Origin: Patescibacteria group bacterium
Lineage (GTDB): Bacteria > Patescibacteriota > Minisyncoccia > Phycocordibacterales > UBA2100
Length of the DNA: 32,848 nt
Assembly (NCBI GenBank): GCA_024654485.1
Contig: JANLHO010000049.1
Coordinates: forward strand, 1 to 32,848
Reading direction: 5' to 3'
Part shown: one piece after another, positions 1-5,720 of the stretch
How the letters are laid out: the number at the start of each line of letters is the position of its first letter
Numbering within the stretch: position 1 is the first letter of the stretch
The notes under the pieces: model-generated
What the model saw: the letters and a program-made list of their open reading frames with translations, nothing else
The model's database searches: none
Told to the model about the DNA's origin: nothing
Position numbers and translations under genes: made by a program

Positions 1-766
1 TATCGTCGTGCTGGGAGTCGCGATCGCACTCATCAGCACTATTAACAGCGATAAGGTTTATAATGAAGAGAAAGGAAGTACCCCCGACGCGTCTATGAAA
101 AACTCACAAGTACAGGTAGTGCCCGTGTCGCATGCGACGGCTGTCTTGCTGTGGGGCGACAAGGTGATATATACCGACCCGACAGGGGGCGTGGAAGCCT
201 TCGCAGGGCAGCCGCCCGCCGACATCGTCCTTTTGACAGACATCCACGGCGACCACATGGAGCCGGACACGCTTTCCGCCGTACTGGGGGATGCCGCGCT
301 GATAGCTCCACAGGCCGTTAAGGACGAGCTGCCGGAAGAGCTAGCCGCACGCGTGCGCGTACTCGCCAACGGCGAGTCTGCCGACGAAGCCGGTTTCCGC
401 ATAGAAGCGGTACCGATGTACAACATACCCGAATCTACCGACGCATATCACACGAAAGGGCGCGGCAACGGCTATGTCGTGGAAAAGGACGGCTTCCGCG
501 TATACGTGGCCGGCGATACCTCCGGCACGCCGGAGATGCGGTCTCTTACGGGCATAGACGTAGCGCTTGTGCCGATGAACCTGCCGTATACCATGAGCGT
601 GGAGGAAGCGGCAGACGCGGTCTTGGCTTTCAAGCCAAGACAGGTCTATCCGTATCACTATCGCGGTCCCGACGGACTGGCGGATGTAGAGAGATTCAAA
701 CAGCTCGTGGATGCCGCGGGCTACGATATAGAGGTGGTACTGCTGGATTGGTACGCGCGCTCCTGA
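1..766 (+). CDS. MBL-fold metallo-hydrolase, 5' end outside window
   Basis: This is a metallo-beta-lactamase-fold hydrolase of the UlaG-like/UPF0173 type. The metal motif is TDIHGDHM near residues 77-84, a known variant of HxHxDH in which the first His is Asp. A second metal residue is likely in AGDTSG (about residues 168-173), and the YHYRG segment near residue 218 could give the last His. A GTG at position 8 could start it, but the frame stays open to the window edge and encodes a hydrophobic stretch (VVLGVAIALIS), so the true start and a signal or membrane anchor probably lie upstream. After that anchor comes a short polar linker and then the catalytic domain, suggesting an extracytoplasmic or membrane-tethered enzyme. 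The substrate cannot be told from sequence. The fold assignment is firm; the function is not. Confidence 0.8.
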   Translation, partial: IVVLGVAIALISTINSDKVYNEEKGSTPDASMKNSQVQVVPVSHATAVLLWGDKVIYTDPTGGVEAFAGQPPADIVLLTDIHGDHMEPDTLSAVLGDAALIAPQAVKDELPEELAARVRVLANGESADEAGFRIEAVPMYNIPESTDAYHTKGRGNGYVVEKDGFRVYVAGDTSGTPEMRSLTGIDVALVPMNLPYTMSVEEAADAVLAFKPRQVYPYHYRGPDGLADVERFKQLVDAAGYDIEVVLLDWYARS

Positions 767-803
767 CCCTACGGCCGAGGCTCTACACGATCAGGCGTGA
801 TGA

Positions 804-832
804 TTGACAAGATTCCACGTCTATGATATCCT
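804..832 (+). promoter_or_regulatory. sigma-70-type promoter of the cold-shock gene
   Basis: A consensus -35 TTGACA (804-809) is followed after 17 nt by TATCCT (827-832). This places the transcript start near 839 and gives a 5' leader of about 90 nt before the ATG at 930. Long leaders are typical of cold-shock mRNAs, where they act as temperature-sensitive structures; here that role is inference. Confidence 0.6.
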
Positions 833-929
833 AGATATATCAATTTCAGGGCTGATCCAGAGAAGCGGGGATCGACCTACGACTCCAGCACACTGTCCTT
901 GATACTTTATAAGTAGTTTTTTCATTGCC

Positions 930-1133
930 ATGCAAGAAGGAACAATAGCCCGTCTCACCGACAAAGGTTTTGGCTTCATCAAGATCGAAGGACAGGAAAA
1001 GGATCTCTTTTTCCACTCCAACGAGCTCGTTGGCGTCTCCTTTGATGAGCTTCGTGAGGGGGACAAGGTGACCTTTGAGGTCGCGGACAGCCCGAAGGGG
1101 CCCAACGCGGTCAAGGTCAGCCGTGTCGCTTAA
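930..1133 (+). CDS. cold-shock domain protein (CspA family)
   Basis: This 67-residue protein is a single cold-shock OB-fold that binds single-stranded RNA and DNA and acts as an RNA chaperone. RNP1 is seen as KGFGFI (residues 12-17) and RNP2 as LFFHS (26-30), followed by the usual acidic/basic C-terminal half ending PKGPNAVKV. The length is normal for the family. The ATG at 930 is preferred because the fold begins immediately with the EGTIARL strand. No Shine-Dalgarno sequence is visible. The gene is monocistronic, with a strong promoter about 100 nt upstream and a strong hairpin terminator just downstream. Confidence 0.93.
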   Translation: MQEGTIARLTDKGFGFIKIEGQEKDLFFHSNELVGVSFDELREGDKVTFEVADSPKGPNAVKVSRVA

Positions 1134-1149
1134 GACCCAAGAAGTCTTT

Positions 1150-1182
1150 CACAAAACGCCGCGCTTAGCGCGGCGTTTTGTG
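1150..1182 (+). terminator. intrinsic terminator of the cold-shock gene
   Basis: A perfect 15-bp stem (1150-1164 with 1168-1182) closes a TTA loop. The arm ends in TTTT, giving a U-run on both strands, so it can work in either direction. Confidence 0.8.
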
Positions 1183-1236
1183 TGCAGGAGAAATAAGCAA
1201 GCCCGCCTTCAGGAGAGAGTCTTTAACCCGCAGATT

Positions 1237-1264
1237 TTGCACGCGCGGGCATGGCGGGTATACT
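1237..1264 (+). promoter_or_regulatory. glutaredoxin promoter, probably leaderless
   Basis: TTGCAC (1237-1242), a 16-nt spacer and TATACT (1259-1264). The ATG at 1272 is 7 nt after the -10 box, where transcription should begin, so the mRNA probably has no leader. Confidence 0.55.
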
Positions 1265-1271
1265 TGCACGC

Positions 1272-1553
1272 ATGAGGTATGTTCTCTATGTAAAAACAGG
1301 ATGCCCGTATTGCAAGCGCGTGCTGGAATTCGCCAAAAAGAACGGAATAGAATTTGAGCTGCGCAACCGCGATGATGCGGGTGTCAGCGAAGAGCTTATA
1401 GCGCGCGGCGGCAAGCGGCAATTCCCGTACCTGGTGGATACGGAAAATGGGGAAGAGATGTACGAATCGGGAGACATAATCGCGTATCTTGCGAAGCAGG
1501 CGGGTATCACGGCTCAGGAAGGTTCAGGCGAAGGCACATGCGCTGTAGAGTAA
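1272..1553 (+). CDS. glutaredoxin-like thiol-disulfide protein
   Basis: This 93-residue thioredoxin-fold protein has the active site TGCPYC at residues 8-13, near the end of the first beta strand as in glutaredoxins. The cis-proline region FPYLVD follows (about residues 56-61), then the C-terminal helix with GDIIAYL. It should reduce disulfides or glutathione/mycothiol-type mixed disulfides in the cytoplasm; the electron donor is unknown. An in-frame ATG at 1251 exists, but the ATG at 1272 fits the family start and sits where a leaderless transcript would begin. The C-terminus has a short low-complexity tail (GSGEGTCAVE). The gene overlaps the following DUF167 gene by 16 nt, so the two are probably cotranscribed. 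Confidence 0.88.
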   Translation: MRYVLYVKTGCPYCKRVLEFAKKNGIEFELRNRDDAGVSEELIARGGKRQFPYLVDTENGEEMYESGDIIAYLAKQAGITAQEGSGEGTCAVE

Positions 1554-1759
1554 GGGTATCGGCGGACGTCCGCCGCGAGTCGCTCGCCGAAGGGAAAGGG
1601 GGCGTGCTTGACATATCGGTGCGGGAGAAGGCCGAGCGTGGGGAGGCCAATCTGCGCGTGCGTGAGCTTGTTGCGCGGCATTTCGGGGTCTCCGTGAAGG
1701 CGGTGCGCATCGTCACGGGACATCGCGGAAGCAGCAAGACGCTGGAGGTGATACAATAG
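1538..1759 (+). CDS. DUF167 / UPF0235 (YggU-like) protein
   Basis: This 73-residue protein matches the DUF167 pattern. It begins with beta strands (CRVRVSADVRRES) and a small loop (GKGGVLDISV). The family hallmark E-x-GEANLRVRELVARHF follows, then VRIVTGHRGSSKTLEV, corresponding to the conserved v.G..sr.K.l.i segment. The biochemical role of the family is unknown. It overlaps the end of the glutaredoxin gene in another frame, indicating translational coupling. The length is at the short end of the family but complete. Confidence 0.82.
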   Translation: MRCRVRVSADVRRESLAEGKGGVLDISVREKAERGEANLRVRELVARHFGVSVKAVRIVTGHRGSSKTLEVIQ

Positions 1760-1777
1760 GCGCTAATCAATCACCGT

Positions 1778-1806
1778 TCACTGTTTACTGGTCACTATTC
1801 ACTGCT
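1778..1806. repeat. stuttering TTCACTG-type repeat before hpf
   Basis: Four diverged 7-8 nt units occur in tandem (TTCACTG, TTTACTG, GTCACTA, TTCACTG) in the spacer between the DUF167 gene and hpf. The same style of stutter is seen at about 8210-8240, 8370-8400, 15483-15540 and 21417-21444, always between genes. Confidence 0.6.
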
Positions 1807-1810
1807 ATTT

Positions 1811-2179
1811 ATGGACATCCGTATCAAAGCGACCGATTACGAGCTGACGCCGCAGGTGGAGGAATATCTCACGCAGCGCATAGAAGCACTTCGGAAATTC
1901 ATAGGAGACAAAGAGGACGTTACACGATGCGAGGTGGAGCTAGGACGCGACGCGGGCCGCCCGCGCCACGGCGACAATCTTTATTTTGCCGAGATACGCA
2001 TAATCTCTCCCGGCGAGAGCGCAGTGTACGCACGCAACAATTCCGAATCGGTCAACGGCGCCATAGACGATGTGAAAGAGGAGGTGGAGCGCCAGATGCG
2101 CAAATCAAAGCGTGTAAGCATAAGCTTCATTCGCAAGGGCGGGGCGCTGGCTAAGAGGTTGATGAGGTGGGGGAGGTAG
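1811..2179 (+). CDS. hpf: ribosome hibernation promoting factor, short form
   Basis: This 122-residue protein belongs to the HPF/RaiA (YfiA) family, which binds the 30S decoding region and holds ribosomes inactive in stationary phase. The N-terminal strand MDIRIKATDYELT is followed by helix PQVEEYLTQRIEALRKFI. Next come strands VTRCEVELGRDAG and YFAEIRIISPG, then the second helix INGAIDDVKEEVERQM (here VNGAIDDVKEEVERQ), ending in a basic tail. It lacks the C-terminal dimerisation domain of long HPF, so it is the short type. The start at 1811 is fixed by the conserved first strand. No Shine-Dalgarno sequence is seen. A structured region follows. Confidence 0.9.
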   Translation: MDIRIKATDYELTPQVEEYLTQRIEALRKFIGDKEDVTRCEVELGRDAGRPRHGDNLYFAEIRIISPGESAVYARNNSESVNGAIDDVKEEVERQMRKSKRVSISFIRKGGALAKRLMRWGR

Positions 2180-2189
2180 AAGGGGCTTC

Positions 2190-2310
2190 GGCCCCGCACA
2201 CTATCGGCGAGCTTTATCGTTTGAGGTTTTGCTTTGTGTATCACCACTACGACTGGTCAAACAAATTTGAATAATTGGCTGCGCGAGGCTCGTCGATAGT
2301 GTGCGGGGCC
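2190..2310. repeat. 17-bp perfect inverted repeat with 87-nt loop
   Basis: GGCCCCGCACACTATCG (2190-2206) is exactly complementary to 2294-2310. With the UUCG hairpin just before it, the region downstream of hpf can form a large folded 3' structure. Confidence 0.75.
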
Positions 2311-2431
2311 TGCGCTAGGGTTAGGGTGAGACGCGCGAGGCTCGCAATAAGTATCAGCCTGTCTCGCAGAGGTTGTAGAAGGTGCGCGAGGTCCGCCGAG
2401 GGTATGCTGGACCTCCGCAAGAGTCGGTCAA

Positions 2432-2475
2432 AACTTTTCCACTTCGCTCACGACCGTGAGCGAAGTGGAAAAGTT
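2432..2475. terminator. bidirectional terminator between hpf and fmt
   Basis: A perfect 20-bp stem (2432-2451 with 2456-2475) closes a GACC tetraloop. It is followed by TTCTTTT on the plus strand and by TTTT on the minus strand, so it can end both the hpf side and the convergent fmt transcript. Confidence 0.85.
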
Positions 2476-2482
2476 CTTTTAG

Positions 2483-3367
2483 CTACTCCGTGACGGGTTT
2501 TGCGCCGGAGCGCAGGAATTCTTCGTAGCTCATTTCTCGCTTGCCTTCGGGCTTCACGCGGTCAATGGCAAGCGCTTTCCCGTCCAGATGCGCTTCAAGT
2601 ATCTGCACGCGCAGACGCTTGCCGTCCCGCTCAAAGAAAGAGTGCGTACCCACAGTGGAATCAAAAGCCCGTATTTTCAGGAGATTTTTGTATGCATCGT
2701 CCGCGAGGTCCAGAAGTCCGTCGCTCTTGGTATAGGCGGGGCAGTGAGTCGCGAGGTCGTGATTTTGCGGCCGGGCATTTATCTCGCCCGATAGCCACGC
2801 GGGCATTACCTGTGCCAGAAGCCGCGCGCTCTCGTGCGTCGCCGCCTCTTCCGCCTCGCTCGCGCTCGGCGGCCACCCGCCGGTAGGCGGAGACATCTCT
2901 ATGCGCTTCTGCGCGATAACGGGTCCGTGGTCTATTTTCTCGTCCAGAAGGATGATTGATGTGCCCAGCTCACGATCGCCTCCGGCGATAGCGGCGCGTA
3001 CGGGGGAGGTGCCGCGCCATCGCGGCAGGAGCGAAAAATGGATATTCAGAGTTCCTCGCCCGGGTATCTCCAGCACGCTCTTAGGCAGTATCTTGCCGTA
3101 GTATATGACGACAAAAGCGTCCCACTCTTCGTCGGACAGCTCCTTCGCGAATTTCGAATCAAGCGTATCCGGCTGCATTGTGCGAATGCCGTGCATCTCG
3201 GCCCACTTCTTCACGGGCGGTGATGCGAGCGCCTTACCGCGCCCCTGCGGAGCATCCGGCGTCGTCACTACCAGAGAGGGGACGAGGCCGCTTTTTTCCA
3301 AGTCGTCCAGAAATACTGTCGCAAGATGCGGCGTCCCGAAAAAGGCGAATTTGGTGTCGGGTTTCAT
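2483..3367 (-). CDS. fmt: methionyl-tRNA formyltransferase
   Basis: This 294-residue enzyme transfers the formyl group from 10-formyl-THF to initiator Met-tRNA. The formyltransferase domain begins FAFFGTPHLATVFLDDL. The catalytic Asn-His pair is in LNIHFSLLP, followed by RWRGTSPV (the SLLPkyRGaaPi signature), and the catalytic Asp is in DEKIDHGPV. The smaller C-terminal OB-like domain follows from about residue 205. A Gly/Pro/Ala-rich stretch (TGGWPPSASEAEEA, about residues 163-176) looks longer than in most relatives. The gene lies 45 nt downstream of def on the same strand, the usual def-fmt pairing. A perfect 18-bp AT-rich palindrome lies just upstream of the start. Confidence 0.94.
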   Translation of the reverse strand: MKPDTKFAFFGTPHLATVFLDDLEKSGLVPSLVVTTPDAPQGRGKALASPPVKKWAEMHGIRTMQPDTLDSKFAKELSDEEWDAFVVIYYGKILPKSVLEIPGRGTLNIHFSLLPRWRGTSPVRAAIAGGDRELGTSIILLDEKIDHGPVIAQKRIEMSPPTGGWPPSASEAEEAATHESARLLAQVMPAWLSGEINARPQNHDLATHCPAYTKSDGLLDLADDAYKNLLKIRAFDSTVGTHSFFERDGKRLRVQILEAHLDGKALAIDRVKPEGKREMSYEEFLRSGAKPVTE

Positions 3368-3378
3368 TTGGAAAATGG

Positions 3379-3396
3379 ATTATGATATATCATAAT
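3379..3396 (-). promoter_or_regulatory. 18-bp AT palindrome upstream of fmt
   Basis: ATTATGATATATCATAAT is a perfect palindrome in the def-fmt gap. Read on the minus strand it ends CATAAT, a good -10 box about 11 nt before the fmt ATG, so it may be an internal promoter, an operator, or both. Confidence 0.45.
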
Positions 3397-3412
3397 TTTC
3401 GCCTGACATGAT

Positions 3413-4000
3413 TTATTTGCCATTCGCGGGCTGTTCGTCGTACATATGCGCCGCCTTGTCGGTGTATAGTACGCCCTCAAGGTGATCCATCTCGTGCTGG
3501 AATATGTGCGCGAGGAATCCCGACGCGCCGCGCGTGAAGCGCCGACCATCCTCATCAAAGGCTTGTATCGTGGCCTTCTCCGAGCGCAGTACCTCGCCCC
3601 ATTTGCCGCGCACCGAAAGGCATCCTTCGTGCTTCTCGCTCTTTTGCCGCGAGAGCTTGGTCATAACCGGATTGATATAGACCTGATCTCGGCCCAAGGC
3701 CGACCCGCCTTGGGCGGGCGGAACGCGCCCGTCGTCTGCATTTGCACTCCCAATCTCGTCGGGAGCGTTGCGCGAGCCGCGAGCAATGGCACGCCCAGAA
3801 ACAATAAAGAGGCGAAGCGGCTCGCCGACCTGCGGCGCGGCAAGCGCGACGCCATACTCTTCTTTTGCAAGGAGTTTTCGCATGTCAGAGATGAGCTCCT
3901 GAATGGTCGCGCCCGATATCTCCGCGACGGGTATCTCGCGCGCGACCTGCCGCAGAGCGCCGTTCGCGCTTTCCGGCAATATTTCCCGCTTTACCTTCAT
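3413..4000 (-). CDS. def: peptide deformylase with in-frame insertion
   Basis: This 195-residue metalloenzyme removes the formyl group from nascent proteins. All three family motifs are present: GVALAAPQVG (residues 50-59; the usual first GxG is GVA here), EGCLSV with the metal-binding Cys (about 124-129), and QHEMDH with two metal His (about 167-172). Between the strand RLFIVSGR and the strand QVYINPVM there is a polar segment of about 35 residues (about 71-106). That is much longer than the normal loop, and its DNA contains the palindrome 3692-3715. This looks like an in-frame insertion of a palindromic element at a surface loop. A TATAGT box 7 nt upstream of the ATG indicates a leaderless mRNA. 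The gene is first in a def-fmt operon. Confidence 0.92.
   Translation of the reverse strand: MKVKREILPESANGALRQVAREIPVAEISGATIQELISDMRKLLAKEEYGVALAAPQVGEPLRLFIVSGRAIARGSRNAPDEIGSANADDGRVPPAQGGSALGRDQVYINPVMTKLSRQKSEKHEGCLSVRGKWGEVLRSEKATIQAFDEDGRRFTRGASGFLAHIFQHEMDHLEGVLYTDKAAHMYDEQPANGK
3692..3715. repeat. palindrome inside the def insertion
   Basis: GCCCAAGGC (3692-3700) and GCCTTGGGC (3707-3715) form a perfect 9-bp stem with a 6-nt loop, inside the segment that encodes the extra loop of peptide deformylase. The following GGGCGG and CGGCGG runs extend the GC-rich palindromic character. Confidence 0.65.
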
Positions 4001-4007
4001 ACGCGAA

Positions 4008-4035
4008 ACTATACGGTATGCAGCGCAATAGCCAA
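4008..4035 (-). promoter_or_regulatory. def promoter, probably leaderless
   Basis: On the minus strand, TTGGCT (4035-4030), a 16-nt spacer and TATAGT (4013-4008) precede the def ATG (4000) by 7 nt. Confidence 0.5.
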
Positions 4036-4084
4036 AACATCAATGGAGTATGCGGGCAAAATCTGCTCCGGCAATGCTTAGGTG

Positions 4085-4090
4085 TACAAT
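4085..4090 (+). promoter_or_regulatory. -10 box of the small unknown gene
   Basis: TACAAT lies 6 nt before the ATG at 4097, the spacing expected for a leaderless transcript. Confidence 0.45.
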
Positions 4091-4096
4091 ACGCCC

Positions 4097-4375
4097 ATGA
4101 AGCACATCAGCGCACACATCAAAAGGTCATCCGAGAGGTCGCGGCAGACGGAGCGCGGAGAGCTTATGCGCTACTTTGTGGAGAAGCTCAATGCAGGCCG
4201 CGAGCAGGACGGCCTTCCGCCGATATCAATGGGCCGCATGGGGAAGATGCTTGAGAAGATACCCACCAAAGACCTCTACTATATAAAAAGCGTATGCGAC
4301 GAAGCAAAAAATTTCTCCAAGAAATTTTGGTGGTTATTAAATCCTGACAAGTACGATAAGGGAAAGAAGTCTTGA
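4097..4375 (+). CDS. small basic protein of unknown function
   Basis: I do not recognise this 92-residue protein. It is basic and predicted helical, with an N-terminal SAHIKRSSERSRQTERGEL segment, an FVEKLNAGRE helix, a PPISMGRMGKMLEKI segment that could be a helix-turn-helix-like unit, and an IPTKDLYYIKSVCDEAKN helix. The tail is WWLLNPDKYDKGKKS. A GTG at 4082 is in frame, but the ATG at 4097 sits at the expected leaderless position, 6 nt after TACAAT. The tail is echoed downstream at 4443-4484 by a diverged copy of the same codons, placed directly after a hairpin. DNA binding is only a guess. Confidence 0.65.
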   Translation: MKHISAHIKRSSERSRQTERGELMRYFVEKLNAGREQDGLPPISMGRMGKMLEKIPTKDLYYIKSVCDEAKNFSKKFWWLLNPDKYDKGKKS

Positions 4376-4407
4376 TCGTTCCACTCGTCAACATGCAATG
4401 AGTCTCG

Positions 4408-4442
4408 CCCCGTAGCTCCGCCAAAGGCGGATGGTACCGGGG
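4408..4442. repeat. hairpin CCCCGTAGC...GGTACCGGGG
   Basis: The outer arms CCCCG/CGGGG and TAG/TGGTA enclose a perfect inner hairpin (TCCGCC-AAA-GGCGGA, 4417-4431). The inner unit also occurs at 22019-22033. The hairpin ends exactly where the displaced tail copy begins (4443). The outer arms resemble the hairpin inserted in the broken tRNA-Pro D-loop (19767-19803, opposite orientation). Confidence 0.65.
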
Positions 4443-4484
4443 TATCTATTGAACCCCGAGAAGTACGAGAAGGATAAAAAATAA
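4443..4484 (+). pseudogene. displaced copy of the C-terminal codons of the upstream gene
   Basis: Read in frame this encodes YLLNPEKYEKDKK and a TAA stop, closely matching the tail WLLNPDKYDKGKKS of the gene ending at 4375. The four LLNP codons all differ at synonymous positions, and the two Asp-to-Glu changes are conservative. Only the tail is present, with no upstream homology and no start, so it is a remnant rather than a gene. Confidence 0.7.
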
Positions 4485-4493
4485 ACAATGTCG

Positions 4494-4512
4494 CCCCGTC
4501 TCGTAGACGGGG
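4494..4512. terminator. short GC hairpin
   Basis: CCCCGTCT (4494-4501) pairs perfectly with AGACGGGG (4505-4512) around a 3-nt loop. There is no U-run after it on the plus strand, so terminator function is weakly supported. Confidence 0.4.
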
Positions 4513-4549
4513 GCAGGAACCGCGCCAGTTATACGTTCGCGTCGCGGCT

Positions 4550-4577
4550 TTGTCAAAGTGCGCACAGCGGATACAAT
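4550..4577 (+). promoter_or_regulatory. promoter of the stand-alone mreB
   Basis: TTGTCA (4550-4555), a 16-nt spacer and TACAAT (4572-4577). The mreB ATG is 10 nt later, so the leader would be only about 3-4 nt. Confidence 0.55.
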
Positions 4578-4587
4578 GCCCTGACCC

Positions 4588-5601
4588 ATGTCATTCTTCT
4601 CACCCAAATTAGGCATTGACCTCGGCACGACCACCGTGCTGGTCTTCGTACCCGGCAAGGGCATCGTCTTGAACGAGCCGTCTGTGGTCGCGGTGTCGCA
4701 GGTGGACAATAAGATACTCGCGGTAGGAAACGATGCCAAAGAAATGGTCGGTCGCACCCCGGACGAGATACGGGCGTACCGACCGATGAAAGACGGTGTC
4801 ATCGCGGATTACCGCGTGACGGAGGCGATGCTCCGATACTACATAAGGAAGGCGCTCGGCAGGTGGAATCTTTTTCGCCCCGAAGTGATGGTCTCGGTAC
4901 CCGCAGGCGTCACCTCCACGGAGAGGCGCGCGGTAGTGGAGGCGGCGACCAAGGCAGGAGCGCGGCATGCATTCATCGTCAAGGAGCCGATACTCGCGGC
5001 GATAGGCGCGGGCATACCCATCCACGAGGCGCGCGGGCACATGATAGTGGACATCGGCGGCGGTACGACCGACGTTGCCGTAATCAGCTTGGGCGGCATC
5101 GTTGCATCCACATCGGTAAAATGCGCGGGCAACGCGATGGACCACGCGATAGCGGATTACATAAAGAAAACCTACAACCTCGGCATCGGCGACAAGATGG
5201 CGGAGGAGATAAAGATACATATAGGCTCCGCAACGCCGCTTGATGAAGAGCTCACGATGACGGTAAAAGGGCGCGACCACCTTACGGGCCTTCCGCGCTC
5301 TATAGAGCTATCCAGCAACGAAGTGGTGCGCGCGGTGGGGAAGGAGTTGCGGACAATGATAAACGCAATAAAAGACGTCCTGCAGGATACGCCGCCGGAG
5401 CTGGCAGCCGACATAATAGACAACGGCATCACCATGACGGGCGGCTCCTCCATGCTGCGCAATTTTCCCGAGCTTGTCTTCCGACGCACCGGCGTCAAGG
5501 CGCGCCTTGGCAAAGACGCCCCATACTGCGTGGCCAAGGGCACGGGCGAGGCGCTCAAGCACTTAGAGACTTATAAGAAGGCCATAATTTCAAAACGTTA
5601 G
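4588..5601 (+). CDS. mreB: rod shape-determining protein MreB (first paralogue)
   Basis: This 337-residue actin-like ATPase forms membrane-associated filaments that guide lateral cell-wall synthesis. Phosphate-1 loop LGIDLGTTTVLVFV is at residues 8-21, the phosphate-2 motif is IVDIGGGTTDVAVIS (about 153-167), and the adenosine region is MTGGSSMLRNFPEL (near 285-298). The N-terminal SFFSPK could be the short membrane-binding segment. It stands alone, away from the mreB-mreC cluster at 11004, and differs clearly from that copy, so two MreB filament types or a specialised paralogue are likely. It ends YKKAIISKR; the same nine residues plus a stop are encoded again at 5661-5690 with different codons. 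Confidence 0.95.
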   Translation: MSFFSPKLGIDLGTTTVLVFVPGKGIVLNEPSVVAVSQVDNKILAVGNDAKEMVGRTPDEIRAYRPMKDGVIADYRVTEAMLRYYIRKALGRWNLFRPEVMVSVPAGVTSTERRAVVEAATKAGARHAFIVKEPILAAIGAGIPIHEARGHMIVDIGGGTTDVAVISLGGIVASTSVKCAGNAMDHAIADYIKKTYNLGIGDKMAEEIKIHIGSATPLDEELTMTVKGRDHLTGLPRSIELSSNEVVRAVGKELRTMINAIKDVLQDTPPELAADIIDNGITMTGGSSMLRNFPELVFRRTGVKARLGKDAPYCVAKGTGEALKHLETYKKAIISKR

Positions 5602-5628
5602 GTCGTCCGCTTGAGCCATGGAGATTTA

Positions 5629-5658
5629 CCCCGCACCAAGCTTTGCTTTGGTGCGGGG
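5629..5658. repeat. hairpin downstream of mreB
   Basis: CCCCGCACCAA (5629-5639) pairs perfectly with TTGGTGCGGGG (5648-5658) across an 8-nt loop. It begins 27 nt after the mreB stop and ends 2 nt before the recoded tail copy. Its arms and GCTTTG apex resemble the palindrome upstream of prs (20258-20302). Confidence 0.7.
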
Positions 5659-5660
5659 CG

Positions 5661-5690
5661 TATAAAAAAGCCATCATCTCCAAGCGTTGA
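5661..5690 (+). pseudogene. recoded copy of the mreB C-terminal nine codons
   Basis: It encodes YKKAIISKR followed by TGA, identical in protein to the real mreB end (TAG stop). Seven of the nine codons differ, every one only at the third position. No homology extends upstream of the Tyr codon. The pattern means this stretch was under selection as protein before it was displaced. Confidence 0.8.
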
Positions 5691-5720
5691 TCAGGCCGCT
5701 ACTTGCAGTCCATTCTTCCG

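Larger units (their letters stand above)
2180..2482. other. gene-free 303-nt spacer with nested inverted repeats
   Basis: No gene is supported here. It holds a UUCG tetraloop hairpin (GGGGC-TTCG-GCCCC, 2182-2195) and a perfect 17-bp inverted repeat (2190-2206 with 2294-2310, separated by 87 nt). Three copies of a GCGCGAGGyyCG motif lie at about 2281, 2334 and 2383, followed by the strong terminator at 2432-2475. Confidence 0.6.

Noticed and set aside
1075..1275. Plus-strand open frame spanning the cold-shock terminator
   Set aside because: It overlaps the cold-shock gene in another frame and runs through a strong terminator hairpin; no protein features.
2310..2345. A displaced copy of the hpf tail
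   Set aside because: Only scattered bases agree and no frame reproduces the ALAKRLMRWGR end.
4609..5280. Minus-strand open frame opposite mreB
   Set aside because: Antisense shadow of a conserved gene; no promoter or motif.
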